A DNA stretch of 64,000 nucleotides. Source: Paraspadella gotoi. Its lineage: Eukaryota; Chaetognatha. Under the pieces are notes generated by a model. That model ran no database searches and was not told where the DNA came from. It saw only the letters and a program-made list of their open reading frames with translations. Shown piece by piece: positions 21,801 to 33,000 of this stretch. The stretch lies in the NCBI GenBank assembly GCA_051294375.1, contig CM119266.1:17788087-17852086 (forward strand), read 5' to 3'. The position numbers and the translations under genes were made by a program. How positions within the stretch are numbered: the stretch's first letter is position 1; each line of letters starts with the position of its first letter.

Positions 21801-23359
21801 CGAAATAACAATTTTTTAGTTTTTCACAACGAATTTTTATTTGTATAGTAGCATCGTTCATCATCAGTACTTTCACTTAATTACAAAATTTGGTAGTTCA
21901 AAGTTGGTATTGAGAGAGAGAGAGAGAGAGTGAGAGAGAGATTATTATTATTTCATTATTATTTTAATACCCTTTAACGTATTATTTACATTCTTCCACA
22001 GTCTTTTCTGATGGTCGGCTATGCCACCATCTACACCCAACTACCAGTATTCAGTCTTGTTCTTGATAAAGACGTCACGCCCAAGATTGCCATGGACTTC
22101 CCCGAGCTGTACAAGGAACTTACCAAAGGTAAGTTGGTCGGATGGAGCAGCCGCTGTGTGGCCTTTAAATGGAAACCTTACCTCTTTTTCTCCTCACATA
22201 TTAGGGCGGATGCTGACGTTAAAGACTTTCTTCATCTGGGTCATAGTGTCCGTCTTTCAAGGCGCTATCATTATGTATGGAGCTTTGCTTCTTTTTGAAA
22301 AGGATTTGATTCATATCGTCTCCATAACTTTCACAGGTCAGGGAAGATTCATCCCGCTTAATCGAGCGAGAAGTCTTCATAATTAATCTCTCTCTCTCTC
22401 ACACAGCCTTGCTTATCACGGAATATTTAATGATAGCGCTGACCATCGAGACTTGGCACTACCTCATGGTCGTCGCCGAGTTTCTTTCTCTCGCCGTCTA
22501 CATCGCGTCGATTGCTATCCTCGACACGTGAGTAATTCTCTGAATGATTGATTGATTTATTATTAGTTTTTATTTTATTTAATGAATTAATCTTTAAGTT
22601 GATATTTTCTTTTGTCAAAGCATGCTGGTTTTGTTTTATTTACGTATTTATTTAACTAATTCGTAAAATTATTTTGGTTTCAAGGGGGGTTTTGGGCTAC
22701 GGGTTAGTATTGCAATTGGACTCTCTGTCCTTCGTATTCCATAGATAGCTTTCAACTAGTTATCTGTTAACACACTTTGGTCAATGGTGGCCCAAAAGAT
22801 CTGGTACAAAAGCTCAGAAAGACTCAATTGAAACATTTAAACAAAGATAAAGAAAAATCTTTGTAGTACTGAGCTAAGATTTTATGAATTCGTCCGGTGT
22901 CTGATTCAACGAGGCGAGATTTATTTATGATCACCTTTGCACTAATCGCGATTTTGCACAATCATCTCTTCAGTTAGTCGCTAATCACTTAACTTCTAAT
23001 GTTAAAATAATGAGTGAATAAAGTAAACTAATGACACTTAAATGGAACGAGAAAGATGGTGAATAGAAAATCTTGGAAATCTGTACTTTCGGACATTCGG
23101 TTATTTTCGCGATGAGTAATTTTTCTAATTTTTATTTTCCACCCCATGTCCACCCTTATTCACTCTCTTCCCCTTTCTACCTTTCCCGCTCTTTCCCTTT
23201 TCCTCCGTCTTCAGCTATTTCGACGGCGCGTTCCTGATGTCGCCGGAATTCCTCTGGAAGACAGTGGCGATTACGCTACTCTCCTGCGTCCCGCTGGTGT
23301 TGCTCAAACTCATCCGGCGGAAACTCGCGCCGCCCGTTTTCACGAAGCTGCAGCCGTGA
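14540..23359 (+). CDS. ATP9: Phospholipid-transporting P4-type ATPase, ATP9A/ATP9B ortholog
   Basis: Twenty-two exons give about 1177 residues: 14540-14697, 14913-15038, 16092-16276, 16348-16517, 16609-16782, 17465-17662, 17885-18014, 18170-18337, 18428-18640, 18705-18829, 19251-19427, 19526-19711, 20012-20227, 20291-20486, 20553-20737, 21105-21269, 21376-21506, 21612-21717, 22002-22128, 22205-22336, 22407-22527, 23215-23359. It is a monomeric (CDC50-independent) class-2 flippase of Golgi and endosomes. Motifs seen: [12 protein letters not shown] start, DGET (308-311), IPISLR in TM4, phosphorylated DKTGT (505-509), KGAD, MLTGD and GDGGND (914-919). The text matches ATP9B slightly better than ATP9A. 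The N terminus has a CCGNCC cysteine cluster. The exon 17 acceptor is hidden by the N gap; coding frame is intact on both sides. Exon 18 uses a GC donor. Confidence 0.95.
15094..16056. mobile_element. TIR element filling ATP9 intron 2
   Basis: Inverted ends of about 30 bp match: CCCGTGAGCCAAAACGGATG on the left and the reverse complement of CATCCGTTCTGGCTCACGGG on the right. The inside (about 0.9 kb) has no intact transposase. A central block has short coding-like stretches that I could not assign to a family. Confidence 0.7.
16797..17372 (+). repeat. Dispersed intronic element (copy 1), ATP9 intron 5
   Basis: This shares GCTTTTGCGCATAAGTGGCG, then TTGGGTGTATGAAGCTGAAA, a CTGCAGCTGGCT tandem, a (CT)n run and the end GCATGTTATCATTTTGCTAT with 57893-58690. 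It makes up nearly all of the intron, starting 14 nt after the 5' splice site. Confidence 0.75.
17231..17279 (+). repeat. (CT)n microsatellite
   Basis: About 24 CT units inside the dispersed element of ATP9 intron 5. Confidence 0.95.
18934..19182 (+). repeat. Dispersed ~250-bp unit (solo copy), ATP9 intron 10
   Basis: It begins TTGTGGCGGTATATTCACAC, contains TTGGCTCAGAGGGGGAACGC and TTGCGTTCCATCC, and ends near GGGCATCACAGGC-TGTTGC. Related copies are at about 31171-31440, 43288-43545, 43779-44030 and, reversed, 61108-61345. Confidence 0.8.
20965..21045 (+). repeat. TTGATC hexamer minisatellite, ATP9 intron 15
   Basis: Imperfect tandem repeats of CTTGAT(C/T)TTG run through the 3' half of the intron. 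Confidence 0.8.
21365..21374. other. Assembly gap (10 N) in ATP9 intron 16
   Basis: Ten Ns immediately precede exon 17. The A of the acceptor AG lies in the gap and the G is at 21375. The coding frame is unaffected. Confidence 0.99.
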
Positions 23360-25250
23360 AAAATGAAAAACGAAAAGGAGGGGGCGATGATGCAAACGCG
23401 AAACTACAGCGCGAACCCGTGGATCTTATTTCGAGTGTTATACGCTCGAAATTGATTCTGCCATGAAATTTTTTTTTTTCAATTCACGCAACGATCTAGT
23501 CTCATTTTTGGAGGAAAAAAAATTTGCATCTTTGATTAATTAATTAATTCTTGGATTAATATTTCGATCGCATTCTCTCCGACGCGATGGTTTTCTTTTT
23601 TTTCGCTGGCTTATTTAATTCGGGCCTCGTCATTTCTCGGTGGTTGATTTCTAATCGTGAAGAAAATGAACATTTTTGCAAAAAAGCTAGCTTTATTTTC
23701 CATGCGTTTTTTTTTCTCGTAATTTCCCTGTTATCTTTTTTAGAAGATGAATGATAATTATAATAGTTCGCTAGTGAACTTGCCTTATGTTATAAAATTA
23801 AAGTTGTCATGTCGGTCATGTCTCTTTATAAAAATACTTGAATTCTGAGCGAACAGACGATCGGGGAAATAGAGTAATTTATTTGATGATCTCTTGCTAA
23901 ACAAAAATGCCGGAACACAAAAGAGAAAATATTTTTTTCGAATGATTATGATTATCAATATCGCTTCAATATCATGTTCGACACCACCGGAAATCTTTCT
24001 TCCCCCAAATCCCCTTCCTTGATCCTATCTTAACTTATCCCCAAGGCATCCTGGGTCTTCTTTCATCCGCGAGTGATGGTTGTGATGTTTTTTTGTATAT
24101 TTTTTCTCTCCCGCCCTAGGGTTTTGTATTGTTATTTTCTCCCTCTTGATTTTTTTAACGTCTCTAGAGAGGGATTAGAAAAGGGAACCTTTTGTTATAT
24201 GTAAGTTCGCGGTGACAGTCGCTATAAATAATATAAATATCATTTTATTCTGTCTTCGCGCGCCTGGACGCTCGATTTCTTTCTCGCTCAGCCTCTTCGC
24301 TAAATAATGACTCTATGAACGAGCGAGGATTTGGTGTATGTATATATATATACATATACACACATGCACTCACATATTTTTTTGCCGTTTGGACGGGGTA
24401 AATAATAATTAACAAAAATGTATATTACACTTTATAAAAATGGGGACTGCACCATCAAAATCCCATTACCTTTTTACCATATTCGTGATCGCGACAAGAA
24501 ACGGATAATAGATTCGAGATAATTTGAAATTAACGAAAACTTAAAAAAATTATAATTTCCGTTTTTCTCGTTGAATAAAGTAGCTTTTTGTTTTCGGATT
24601 ATTAACTTTCGTATTTTAAGGAGAAGTGACAAAAAAACTAATAATAAAAAAAATTGCTGAAAAGAAGAAATTGTTGGGGTTTCTTTACGGAGACGACGAT
24701 CTAGACGACGACGATAATGGGCGTGGCCTCGTCCGTCTCGTTGCCGTGAATTTGGACGCTCGGTTAAACCGAAGCGAAAGGTTGACGTTAAAAGTGGACC
24801 TATAAAAAGTTTAACGGATAAAGACAAAAACGTTTGAGCCAAAAACTGCTTGCGAATGAGAGAGAAAAACCATAAGTGAAACCCGAAAATTTTTAGTCAT
24901 AAACTGATAAAGCGAAACCAGAAAATTCCATTTAATCATCGAGGTCGAAAAGCGTAAACCAAAAAAAAATAAAAAAATAAAAGACAAAAAAACAAAACCT
25001 ACAGCCGATTCCTTCGTCGAAGAAACTCGTCGTAAAACCAATTTTACTACATATACTGTATATACTTTTTTATTCGAAACAAAATAGAACTAAAGGAACC
25101 GAAAGCAACGAAAATTAGAATTCCAGCGACTAGACTTAGATTTTTTTGTAACACGATAACTAGTAAGACAAAACGCGAAAAGTCATTCCCTTTCCCTCGA
25201 TCAAAAAGTTCACGACCTTTATAAAATAAATAAAGAAAAGCCGAAAAAAA
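23360..25250. other. Long intergenic region and UTRs between ATP9 and Rab8
   Basis: 1.9 kb with no gene on either strand. It contains an AT dinucleotide tract near 24340-24362, a possible ATTAAA near 23798, and A-rich sequence leading into the Rab8 start. This is the largest gene-free stretch that is not obviously repetitive and is a candidate for the Rab8 promoter. Confidence 0.5.
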
Positions 25251-26801
25251 ATGGCGAAGACCTATGACTTCCTTTTCAAGTTGTTGCTGATCGGAGATTC
25301 TGGAGTTGGAAAGACGTGCGTCTTGTTTAGGTGAAAATTTGAAAGATTTATCTCGGGCCTTGGGGGGGCATCTTATGGGTGACTTGGGAGGAGTTAAATA
25401 AAGTGAGTAGAATTCTCAATGAGGATCACGAGGGACTTAGGTTAAATGGAGGATGATAAGAAATTTAATCAGACATCGGAGATACCCTGACATACATACA
25501 GGAATTTCTTTAATTAGCGCTGTGAGTGAGTGAGTTTCTTTCTTGGAAACCTGAAGGACTGCTTGCTGAATTTTTTGTAATGCGAGTTTAGAGACTGCAT
25601 CTCATTTGGAATAAATAAACAATTACTCGGCTTCTAAACTTTCAGTTGCCAAAAAAAAAAACCCAAAATATATTTTAAAGATCCTTGAAATCATCTCTTC
25701 TAAGGATTCTGTGTTTGTTTCCACTAAGTCTGACCACCATATTTTCTTCCTCCAACCCCCCCCCCAAAAAAAAGGTTTGCCGAAGATGCCTTCAACTCGA
25801 CGTTCATCTCCACCATCGGCATTGACTTCAAGATTCGCACCATTGAAATGGACGGAAAGAAGATCAAGCTCCAAATATGGGACACGGCCGGACAGGAGCG
25901 ATTCCGAACCATCACCACCGCCTATTATCGGGGAGCCATGGGCATCATGCTGGTCTACGACATCACCAACGAGAAGTCATTCGATAATATTAAGGTGATG
26001 AGAAAGAGATTGACCACGTTGTCAAAGAACGGTCAAGCGGTCAACTTTAGTCACTTCCGGTTCAATTGATTTCTTGACGCGCTTCTTCATTGTTGTTTCG
26101 ACTCCCAATTCCACGTCATCGGCATCGTCAGAGGCAGCGCGCTTTTTTCCCCTGGTGGATAAAGAAATCTACACGAAAGTGAAAATTTGTTAAACACGAA
26201 TAAAAAATAAAAGAGCGACTCTGATGTGAACAAGAAAATCAGGAATTTTTTAAAAATAATTTTTTATCGGAAATTAAAATTTTCATTCCACATCAGAATT
26301 GGATTCGCAACATCGAGGAACACGCTACATCGGACGTGGAGAAGATGGTGCTGGGAAACAAGTGCGACATGAACGACCGACGCCAAGTCTCTAAAGAGCG
26401 GGGAGAACAGCTCGCCATCGAATACGGCATCAAATTTATGGAGACCAGCGCTAAAGTGAGTTTGGGCAGTACTTAAATCTCATTTGCATATTTCATTAGT
26501 TTTGTTTATTTTTCGATACGATTTTTTTTTTGGGGGGGGTTCCTTTTGATAAGGTTCAATAATTGTACTTTAATTGTAGACAAATCGGTCACCACTGATC
26601 TTCGCCGCCCAATTTTCAAATTCATTGCAGGCGTCGATCAACGTGGAAGAGGCCTTCATGACCCTCGCCAGAGACATTAAAGCCAAGATGGACCGAAAGT
26701 TGGAAGGCGGAGGCGGTGCCGCCGGCGGGCGTGGTCAGGGTCATCAGCTCAAGAAGGGCGGCGAAGCGGGGAAAAGCTTTTGGAGATGTGCCATTTTGTA
26801 G
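25251..26801 (+). CDS. RAB8: Ras-related GTPase Rab8
   Basis: Four exons (25251-25330, 25775-25994, 26297-26455, 26631-26801) encode 209 residues, near human Rab8's 207. It directs post-Golgi vesicles to the plasma membrane and cilium. The start [22 protein letters not shown] matches Rab8 almost exactly, with the P-loop at 15-22, switch II DTAGQE at 63-68, NKCD at 121-124 and SAK at 151-153. The effector stretch [11 protein letters not shown] and [14 protein letters not shown] are those of Rab8 rather than Rab10. The tail is Gly-rich and ends in CAIL, a CAAX-type geranylgeranylation box as in Rab8. Exon 2's acceptor is unusual: a C run followed by an A run ending AAAG. Confidence 0.97.
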
Positions 26802-27604
26802 TTGTTTTTTCCGTTCGTATTTTTTTTAATTTTTTTTTTTAAAGGAGCGAGGGTTTTATTTTTTTTATCTTCGTTTTGAGTGTGTTTTGTTTCAAATCAC
26901 GTACACCTTTAGTAGTTTTTTCTCTTTAGAATTTTTAAACAAATTTGTTATATTTTTATTTACAACGAAGTCATTTGTTGATAAAAAAAAACGAATTTCC
27001 ACTTTCGCACATTTTTGCTAACAAAGCGCGTTTTTTTAAAAAAAAAGTAGTTGACTCGTACTCGGTCTGCCCCTTTCTCTCTTTCCCTTCGGAAGTCCCT
27101 CATCCTCTCAGAACAAAAAGTGAATTAACAAATTCTTATTAAATTTGTCTTTGTACAGATTTAATATGGAAATAACTGTGGACAAAAACTTTTCCTCCTG
27201 CTCTGTTTCTTTTAATAAGGTCGTTTAATTTATGGTGTAATGAGTAATAAAAAAATTAGCATTCAGCCATTCTTAATTAGTTTCATTCTCCCTTTTTTCA
27301 TTTCTCTCTCGATTCTTTCCCCATTCTCCATTCTTTTTAAAGCTACTAGGTCCAACCGCAAAGTAGAAAGTAATTATCGATTTCCGGCCCAAAATATTAT
27401 TATAAATCATATTGCATTTTTAGAAATGTGAAAATAAAATGAGAAAAAAATCGAGAAAAAACGAAACAAAAAAAATGAGGAGATTGATTGATTAAATGAT
27501 CGGAGAAGCTTAAAAAAAGGAAAAAACAAAACCTGACCTTTGGCCTACGCCCCTGACCGACGTCTCTCTTCTTAAGTTAATCCCCTCGCGTCGACGAGAC
27601 CGCC
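26802..27604. other. Intergenic and UTR, AT-rich
   Basis: No gene seen. Probably the Rab8 3' UTR, with AATAAA near 27432, and the RYBP upstream region. Confidence 0.5.
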
Positions 27605-29114
27605 ATGTCGGGTCGCGGAAGCCACGGCGGCGGCCGGACTAAACGCTCCAAGCCCGACGAAGGGTCTTGGGACTGCACGGTCTGCACTTTCCACAACGCG
27701 CCCGACGCCTTCAAGTGCCTCATGTGCGACACCCGGAAAGGGACGTCCACGCGGAAGCCGAAGCTCAACTCGCACCTGGAGGAGCAAGTGGAGCAGGTGC
27801 CGCTGAGGGGGTGTTGTTAGGGTTAAAAGGGTTTAGGGTTAGATTAATTAGGTAATATTTTTTTAAAAATAAGTATTTTTAAGTGATTTTTCAAAAGCCG
27901 CCAAAACCGCGGTCGGCGAAAGTAAAATTTAGCCGATTTTTCTTTGTTCGTGGGTCAAATTCCTTAGGTCGTCCGCCAATTCAGTCATCAGGCGAAAAAG
28001 CCACGCCTCTCCTCCACCGCCTCCTTCCGCGACGCACCCTCCCCACCCTCACCCGCCTCGCCCTTCGATCCGACCTTCGAAGACCGCCCCTTCTTGGCCG
28101 GAAAGGGCAAAGGGGTCGGAAAGGGCAAAGGCCGAGGTGGGGCCGGCGCTGGACAGGTCAAGAGGTTGCCCGTTCCAGTTGTGGAGGACGACGAGGAGGA
28201 AGACGACGATGAGGACGAGGAGGAAGAGGAGGAGGAGGAGGAAGAGATGAGGAGGGAGGAGGAGAAGAGGAAGAGAGCGACGGCGGCGGCGGCGAAAGCG
28301 AAGGCGAAAACGACGGAGAAAAAGACGACGACGACAACGACGACGACGAAGAAGACAAACAAAACGGACGTCGAAAAGTCGGTGAAAAACGAGGAGACCG
28401 ACAAAAAGGCGGGGCTCAAGACCGACGAGCAGACAGACGAAAGGGCGAAGGGTCGATTGGCGGCCGAAGCGAGAGAAACGAGGAAAGAAGAGGCGAAGGA
28501 GGAAAAGGAGGAAGGGAAGGAGGAGAGGAAGGGGAAGAAAGGAGGAGAGGAGACGGAGAGGAAGAGGAGAGCTACGAGGTAAATTACATTTTTTCCTTAT
28601 TGGTTTTACTGTCTTTTCTCTGTCTGTCTGTCGGTCTGTCAACATTTCATTTAAGAAGGTAAGCTAAGATATAGATAAGTCTTACGTAAAAAGGTTTCGT
28701 CTAAATTACGAAAGGAAGAATGATAGAAGCGGCCCACGCGACTGGTTTATCAACGCTGGCTACAACGTCCTTGATTATTTAACTTTTCACGTGAATTTTT
28801 TTTTTTCTCTCTCCTTTTTCTCTTTTTTTGTCTCCAGATTAAAAAACGTTGATCGCAGCACGGCGCAACAGATGGCGGTGACGGTGAACAACATCACCGT
28901 CATCATCACAGACTTTAAACCCAAATCCGGGACAGCCACAGCGGGAACCACAAAAAGCGGTGCCGCCGAAGCCAAGATTAAACTCGAACAAAAGATTCAG
29001 ATCGACGTCGCGGCGTCGGACGGGGGCGGCGCCGTCACCACTGCCGCGAATCAGCAGCCTCACGGAAAGAAAATAAAGACTGAGAAAAAATCAGACCTAA
29101 ATGGTGTTCCTTGA
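27605..29114 (+). CDS. RYBP: RING1- and YY1-binding protein, RYBP/YAF2 family
   Basis: Three exons (27605-27796, 27968-28578, 28838-29114) encode 359 residues. RYBP/YAF2 proteins are subunits of variant PRC1, binding RING1 and ubiquitinated H2A to support H2AK119 ubiquitination. A RanBP2-type zinc finger (Cys24, 27, 38, 41, with WDCTVC and FKCLMC) is followed by [13 protein letters not shown], as in the family. The conserved RING1-binding segment [15 protein letters not shown]...VIITDFK starts at residue 268. The linker is much longer than in human RYBP (228 residues): about 150 residues of Lys/Glu/Asp/Thr-rich low complexity. The reverse strand of that linker gives a 198-codon ORF that is an artefact. 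The family is a good marker for an animal genome. Confidence 0.93.
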
Positions 29115-30099
29115 CGACAGTCACCCACCCCCCCCCATCTTACCTCCCGATTCTTCGCCTCTTCAATCCCCGCCGCCTGCCCCGGCCCGTTCATTTGCCA
29201 ATTTCTTTATTTCTCCCTTTTAGCTCAATAATATTTCTATACATAATACATTTCTTCCTCTTTCCCCTTCCTCTACTTAGTTCATCGAGCCACTCTTTCG
29301 AGTAAAATCCCATCCGTTTCTCGAACAAAAACAACAAAAACATCAAACAACCAACTACAGCCTCGATCACGGCGTGAAATTCTTTCTTACTTAAAAGTAT
29401 TATTAATCATATCTCCATTGATTTATGCTTTGACTTCCGTATTTTTTTGAATCTGGGAAAAAGAAACCGCCTTGGTTTCGTTACCTTTATATTTATGAAA
29501 TTGTTACATAACCATATAAAAATTGTGCCCGTATAATTAAATAGTTCACGATGGGAAATACTTAGTCTCCTTTTAGTCGGTAATTGCTTTGATCTTGCGT
29601 ATGGTATGTTTTTGAAATTTTATACAATTGTTTTAATGCGATTTAATTTCAAATGAATATAAAAAGAGCGGTAGACCCTCAATCAAAACTCTATGCTATA
29701 AATTAATTAAATCATCATTTTGCTGTCAGAAAAAAACCTACCCCACTTATCTAATTTTGAATGTCTAGTTTCCATGACGTTAAAATTTTAGTTCGGGTTT
29801 TTTTTTTACAACTTGGATTTAAATTAAATCTTTTTTCATCTACAGTGATTACATCCCAACTCATTATCCGTGTTTCATCTCTTTTCGTTAATTTATACAT
29901 CGTCCTTGATCCTTCGTATTTTTTTTTAACAGCGTGTCATTCGCCCTACTACAATTAGTCCAATTGCTTTCCCCTCCTCCCTTCCATTCTCATTTATTAC
30001 AAATAAACTATTTCTTCCATTTTTATTCTTTCCAGCTTCGCTTAAAAAAAAGAGCTTATTTATTACCAATTTTGTCAACCTAAGGACATAGTACGATAA
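29115..30099. other. Intergenic, AT-rich
   Basis: No gene seen. CTTTCCAG ends at 30035, 64 nt before the UBA2 ATG, and could be a 5' UTR or trans-splice acceptor. Confidence 0.5.
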
Positions 30100-33000
30100 A
30101 TGATGGCGGCGGCAGCGCTTCCGGCTGATCTGCAAAAACTGGTCCACGACGCCAAGATCCTTGTTGTCGGCGCCGGAGGAATCGGCTGCGAACTTCTCAA
30201 GAACCTCGTCCTCACGGGATTCACGGATTTGGAGGTGATTTGTGGGCGAACGAGGAGTTGATGTGGTCATTTTGTGTGCGAACCAGGCGTTGTTGCGGTC
30301 ATTTTTTGATCGTCATCTTTCTCATCTTCCCTCTCCAACTCCATCAGGTGCTCGACCTGGACACCATTGACGTCTCCAATCTCAATCGCCAGTTCCTCTT
30401 TCAAAAAGAGCACGTGGGAAAGTCCAAGGCCGAAGTGGCTCGTCAGAGCGCGCTCGCCTTTAACCCCGCAGCTCGCATCGTCGCCCACCATGATAACGTT
30501 ATGAGCGCCGAATACGGGTTAGAAAATATTTTACATTTATTTTTTTAACTTCATAACATGCACCGAAAGTATTATTATGAATAAATTTAATTTTATAATG
30601 GAGAAGACAGTGAATTTAAATTAAATTAAATTTATTCATAATAATTAATAGATTTTATATTACTTTAATTAGCATATTGTAGGGAATGTATTTAAAATAG
30701 CCTTCTTTTTTAGCATTTTCGTGTAAATATTTTTTCTTATCTTGTCATCTAATGTTTTTTATTATTATCCGTGATCTTTATTCTTTGTACATTTTCCTTT
30801 TAATTTTTCAATCTGCCTTAACCTCTAAATAAGTCATTACATTGATTCTATGAGTAAGGGATTTAAAGATATTCCATTAATGTTGTAATAAATGGAGACA
30901 TTCTTTAACGAAATATTGAGGGCCCAAGTGCCAGGCAACCCGGTTGTTGCTATAAGTAGTTAGCCTTAATCTCGAACACGCAACTGCTGGGCTCAGTGCG
31001 CCCGTATGCCACTGTCCAAGTTTGACGCCCCGCATGATCCCATGCCTATGCCCTACAACCAATCAACCGCCTCCAGAGTATGCATCCCACGCTTATGCCC
31101 TACAACTCAGTCACTATAGTGACAGTCTCGTCAGACACCTCTCAGGCCGAGATAACCTGTCTTGGGGATGCTTTGGCAGTATATTCACACCGTCTCCCCT
31201 CCGACTTCATTCAGCCTATTGGCTCAGAGGCGGGGAACACATCATCCCAACCATGCGTTCCATCCACATTTCCACAGTCCTTATTACTTCAAACAAGCGC
31301 ACAAGCCAGACCGACCATGAGTAACCGCGCCAGTGGCATGCAGCGCCACTGAGGGTCAGACACCCAACAGGTGAGATGCCCTACCCAGCTGGGCATCACA
31401 GGCAACATGGCAACCCGGTTGTAGCTATACAAATATATATATATGTATACATGTATAATTGTATATACAGAAGGCTTCATATTATAAAATGTGGTACCCC
31501 TTTTTTGTGACCAGAACACGTTCCAAGCAAATTACTGGACCAAATTTATTTAAATTTGGAATGAACGATCCCTATGTGAATACAAATAGAAATATCGAGG
31601 TGAATTTCAATAATTGACCCCTGAGCCGAGATATGGGCCCTCTGGGGGGTCACCCATTGGGGCAAAAAATGGTCAAAAAATTTCAAATATTTTTGTTTTC
31701 AACAGTTGCACAGACGTTTACTCTTCCACAACAAACCTATTTATTACCTCAAAAATGTTAGTTTACCTTAATTTTCATCCTCATGAACATCAGCTGTTCA
31801 AGTCAGATTTTGAATAATTTTGGAAATTTGGAAGTAAAACGATGAACCATGCATCTTCAAACAATGCTTAATTATTGAAAATTTATCAATTTTAGTTCTA
31901 AAATTTTTTTTTTCATGTTTAAGACGTCAATGCACCTGATGATACTAAAAAATATTAAAATATTTTTTAAAAAAAATTTTTTTAGCCCCCCAGGGGTCCA
32001 GTCCCAGGACCCTGTATATATTGTCGGGGGTTGAATATCAAAATTCGCCTCGATAGTTCCATTTATATCGTCATTAGGACTGTATATATAAAATTTCATA
32101 AAATTCGATCGAGTACTTTGGTGGGAACAGATTCTGGTCACAAAAAATGGGTACCACATTTTATAATATGAAGCCTTCTGTATATGCATATAAATATTTC
32201 TTTTTCTCTCGCCTCAGCGTGGACTACTTCCGGTCTTTCACGATGGTCATGAACGCCCTTGACAACCGCGCCGCGCGGAACCACGTCAACCGGATGTGTT
32301 TGGCCGCGGACCGACCGCTGCTGGAGAGCGGGACGGCCGGCTACTTGGGTCAAGTCACCCTCATCAAGAAGGGGGCGACCGAGTGCTACGAGTGCGTCCC
32401 CAAGCCGAGACAGAAAACTTTCCCCGGCTGCACCATCCGCAACACCCCGTCCGAACCCATTCACTGCATCGTCTGGGCCAAACATCTCTTTAACCAACTC
32501 TTCGGCGAGGAGGATCCCGACCAGGATGTCTCGCCCGACACGGAGGATCCAGAACTTGCCGGCCAGGCGGGTGAGAGAGAATTTTGTATTGTGAATTGTG
32601 AATTGAAAGAATTAATTAAAAAGAAAATAATATTCATATTCATTACATGTTGCATCTTCATCTTCCTCAAATTTCCCCCGCCTCCCCTGCCTTTCGCTCA
32701 GGAGAAAGCGCCAACTCCAAGGAAACCTTGGAGCGAAAGTCGACTCGCCACTGGGCAAGCGAAGTCGACTACGACCCTCGACGTCTCGTCGCCAAATTCT
32801 TCGCCGAAGACGTCAAGTATCTCCTCTCGATGGAGAATCTCTGGAAGAAGCGGAAGCCGCCCACTCCGCTCGACACAGATGTGAGTGGTGTTAAACCAAT
32901 GTTTTCTGTCACGATAATCGACTAAAATTGGTATGCTTTTTCAAGTTTTGTTATTTAAAAGATTGATTTATACATGATTTTATCAATGCTTAATTTCTTC

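Noticed and set aside
28049-28645. 198-codon minus-strand ORF opposite RYBP
   Set aside because: It is the reverse of a Lys/Glu-rich coding repeat and gives only Leu/Phe/Arg/Ser low complexity. The + strand matches RYBP on both sides with correct splicing.
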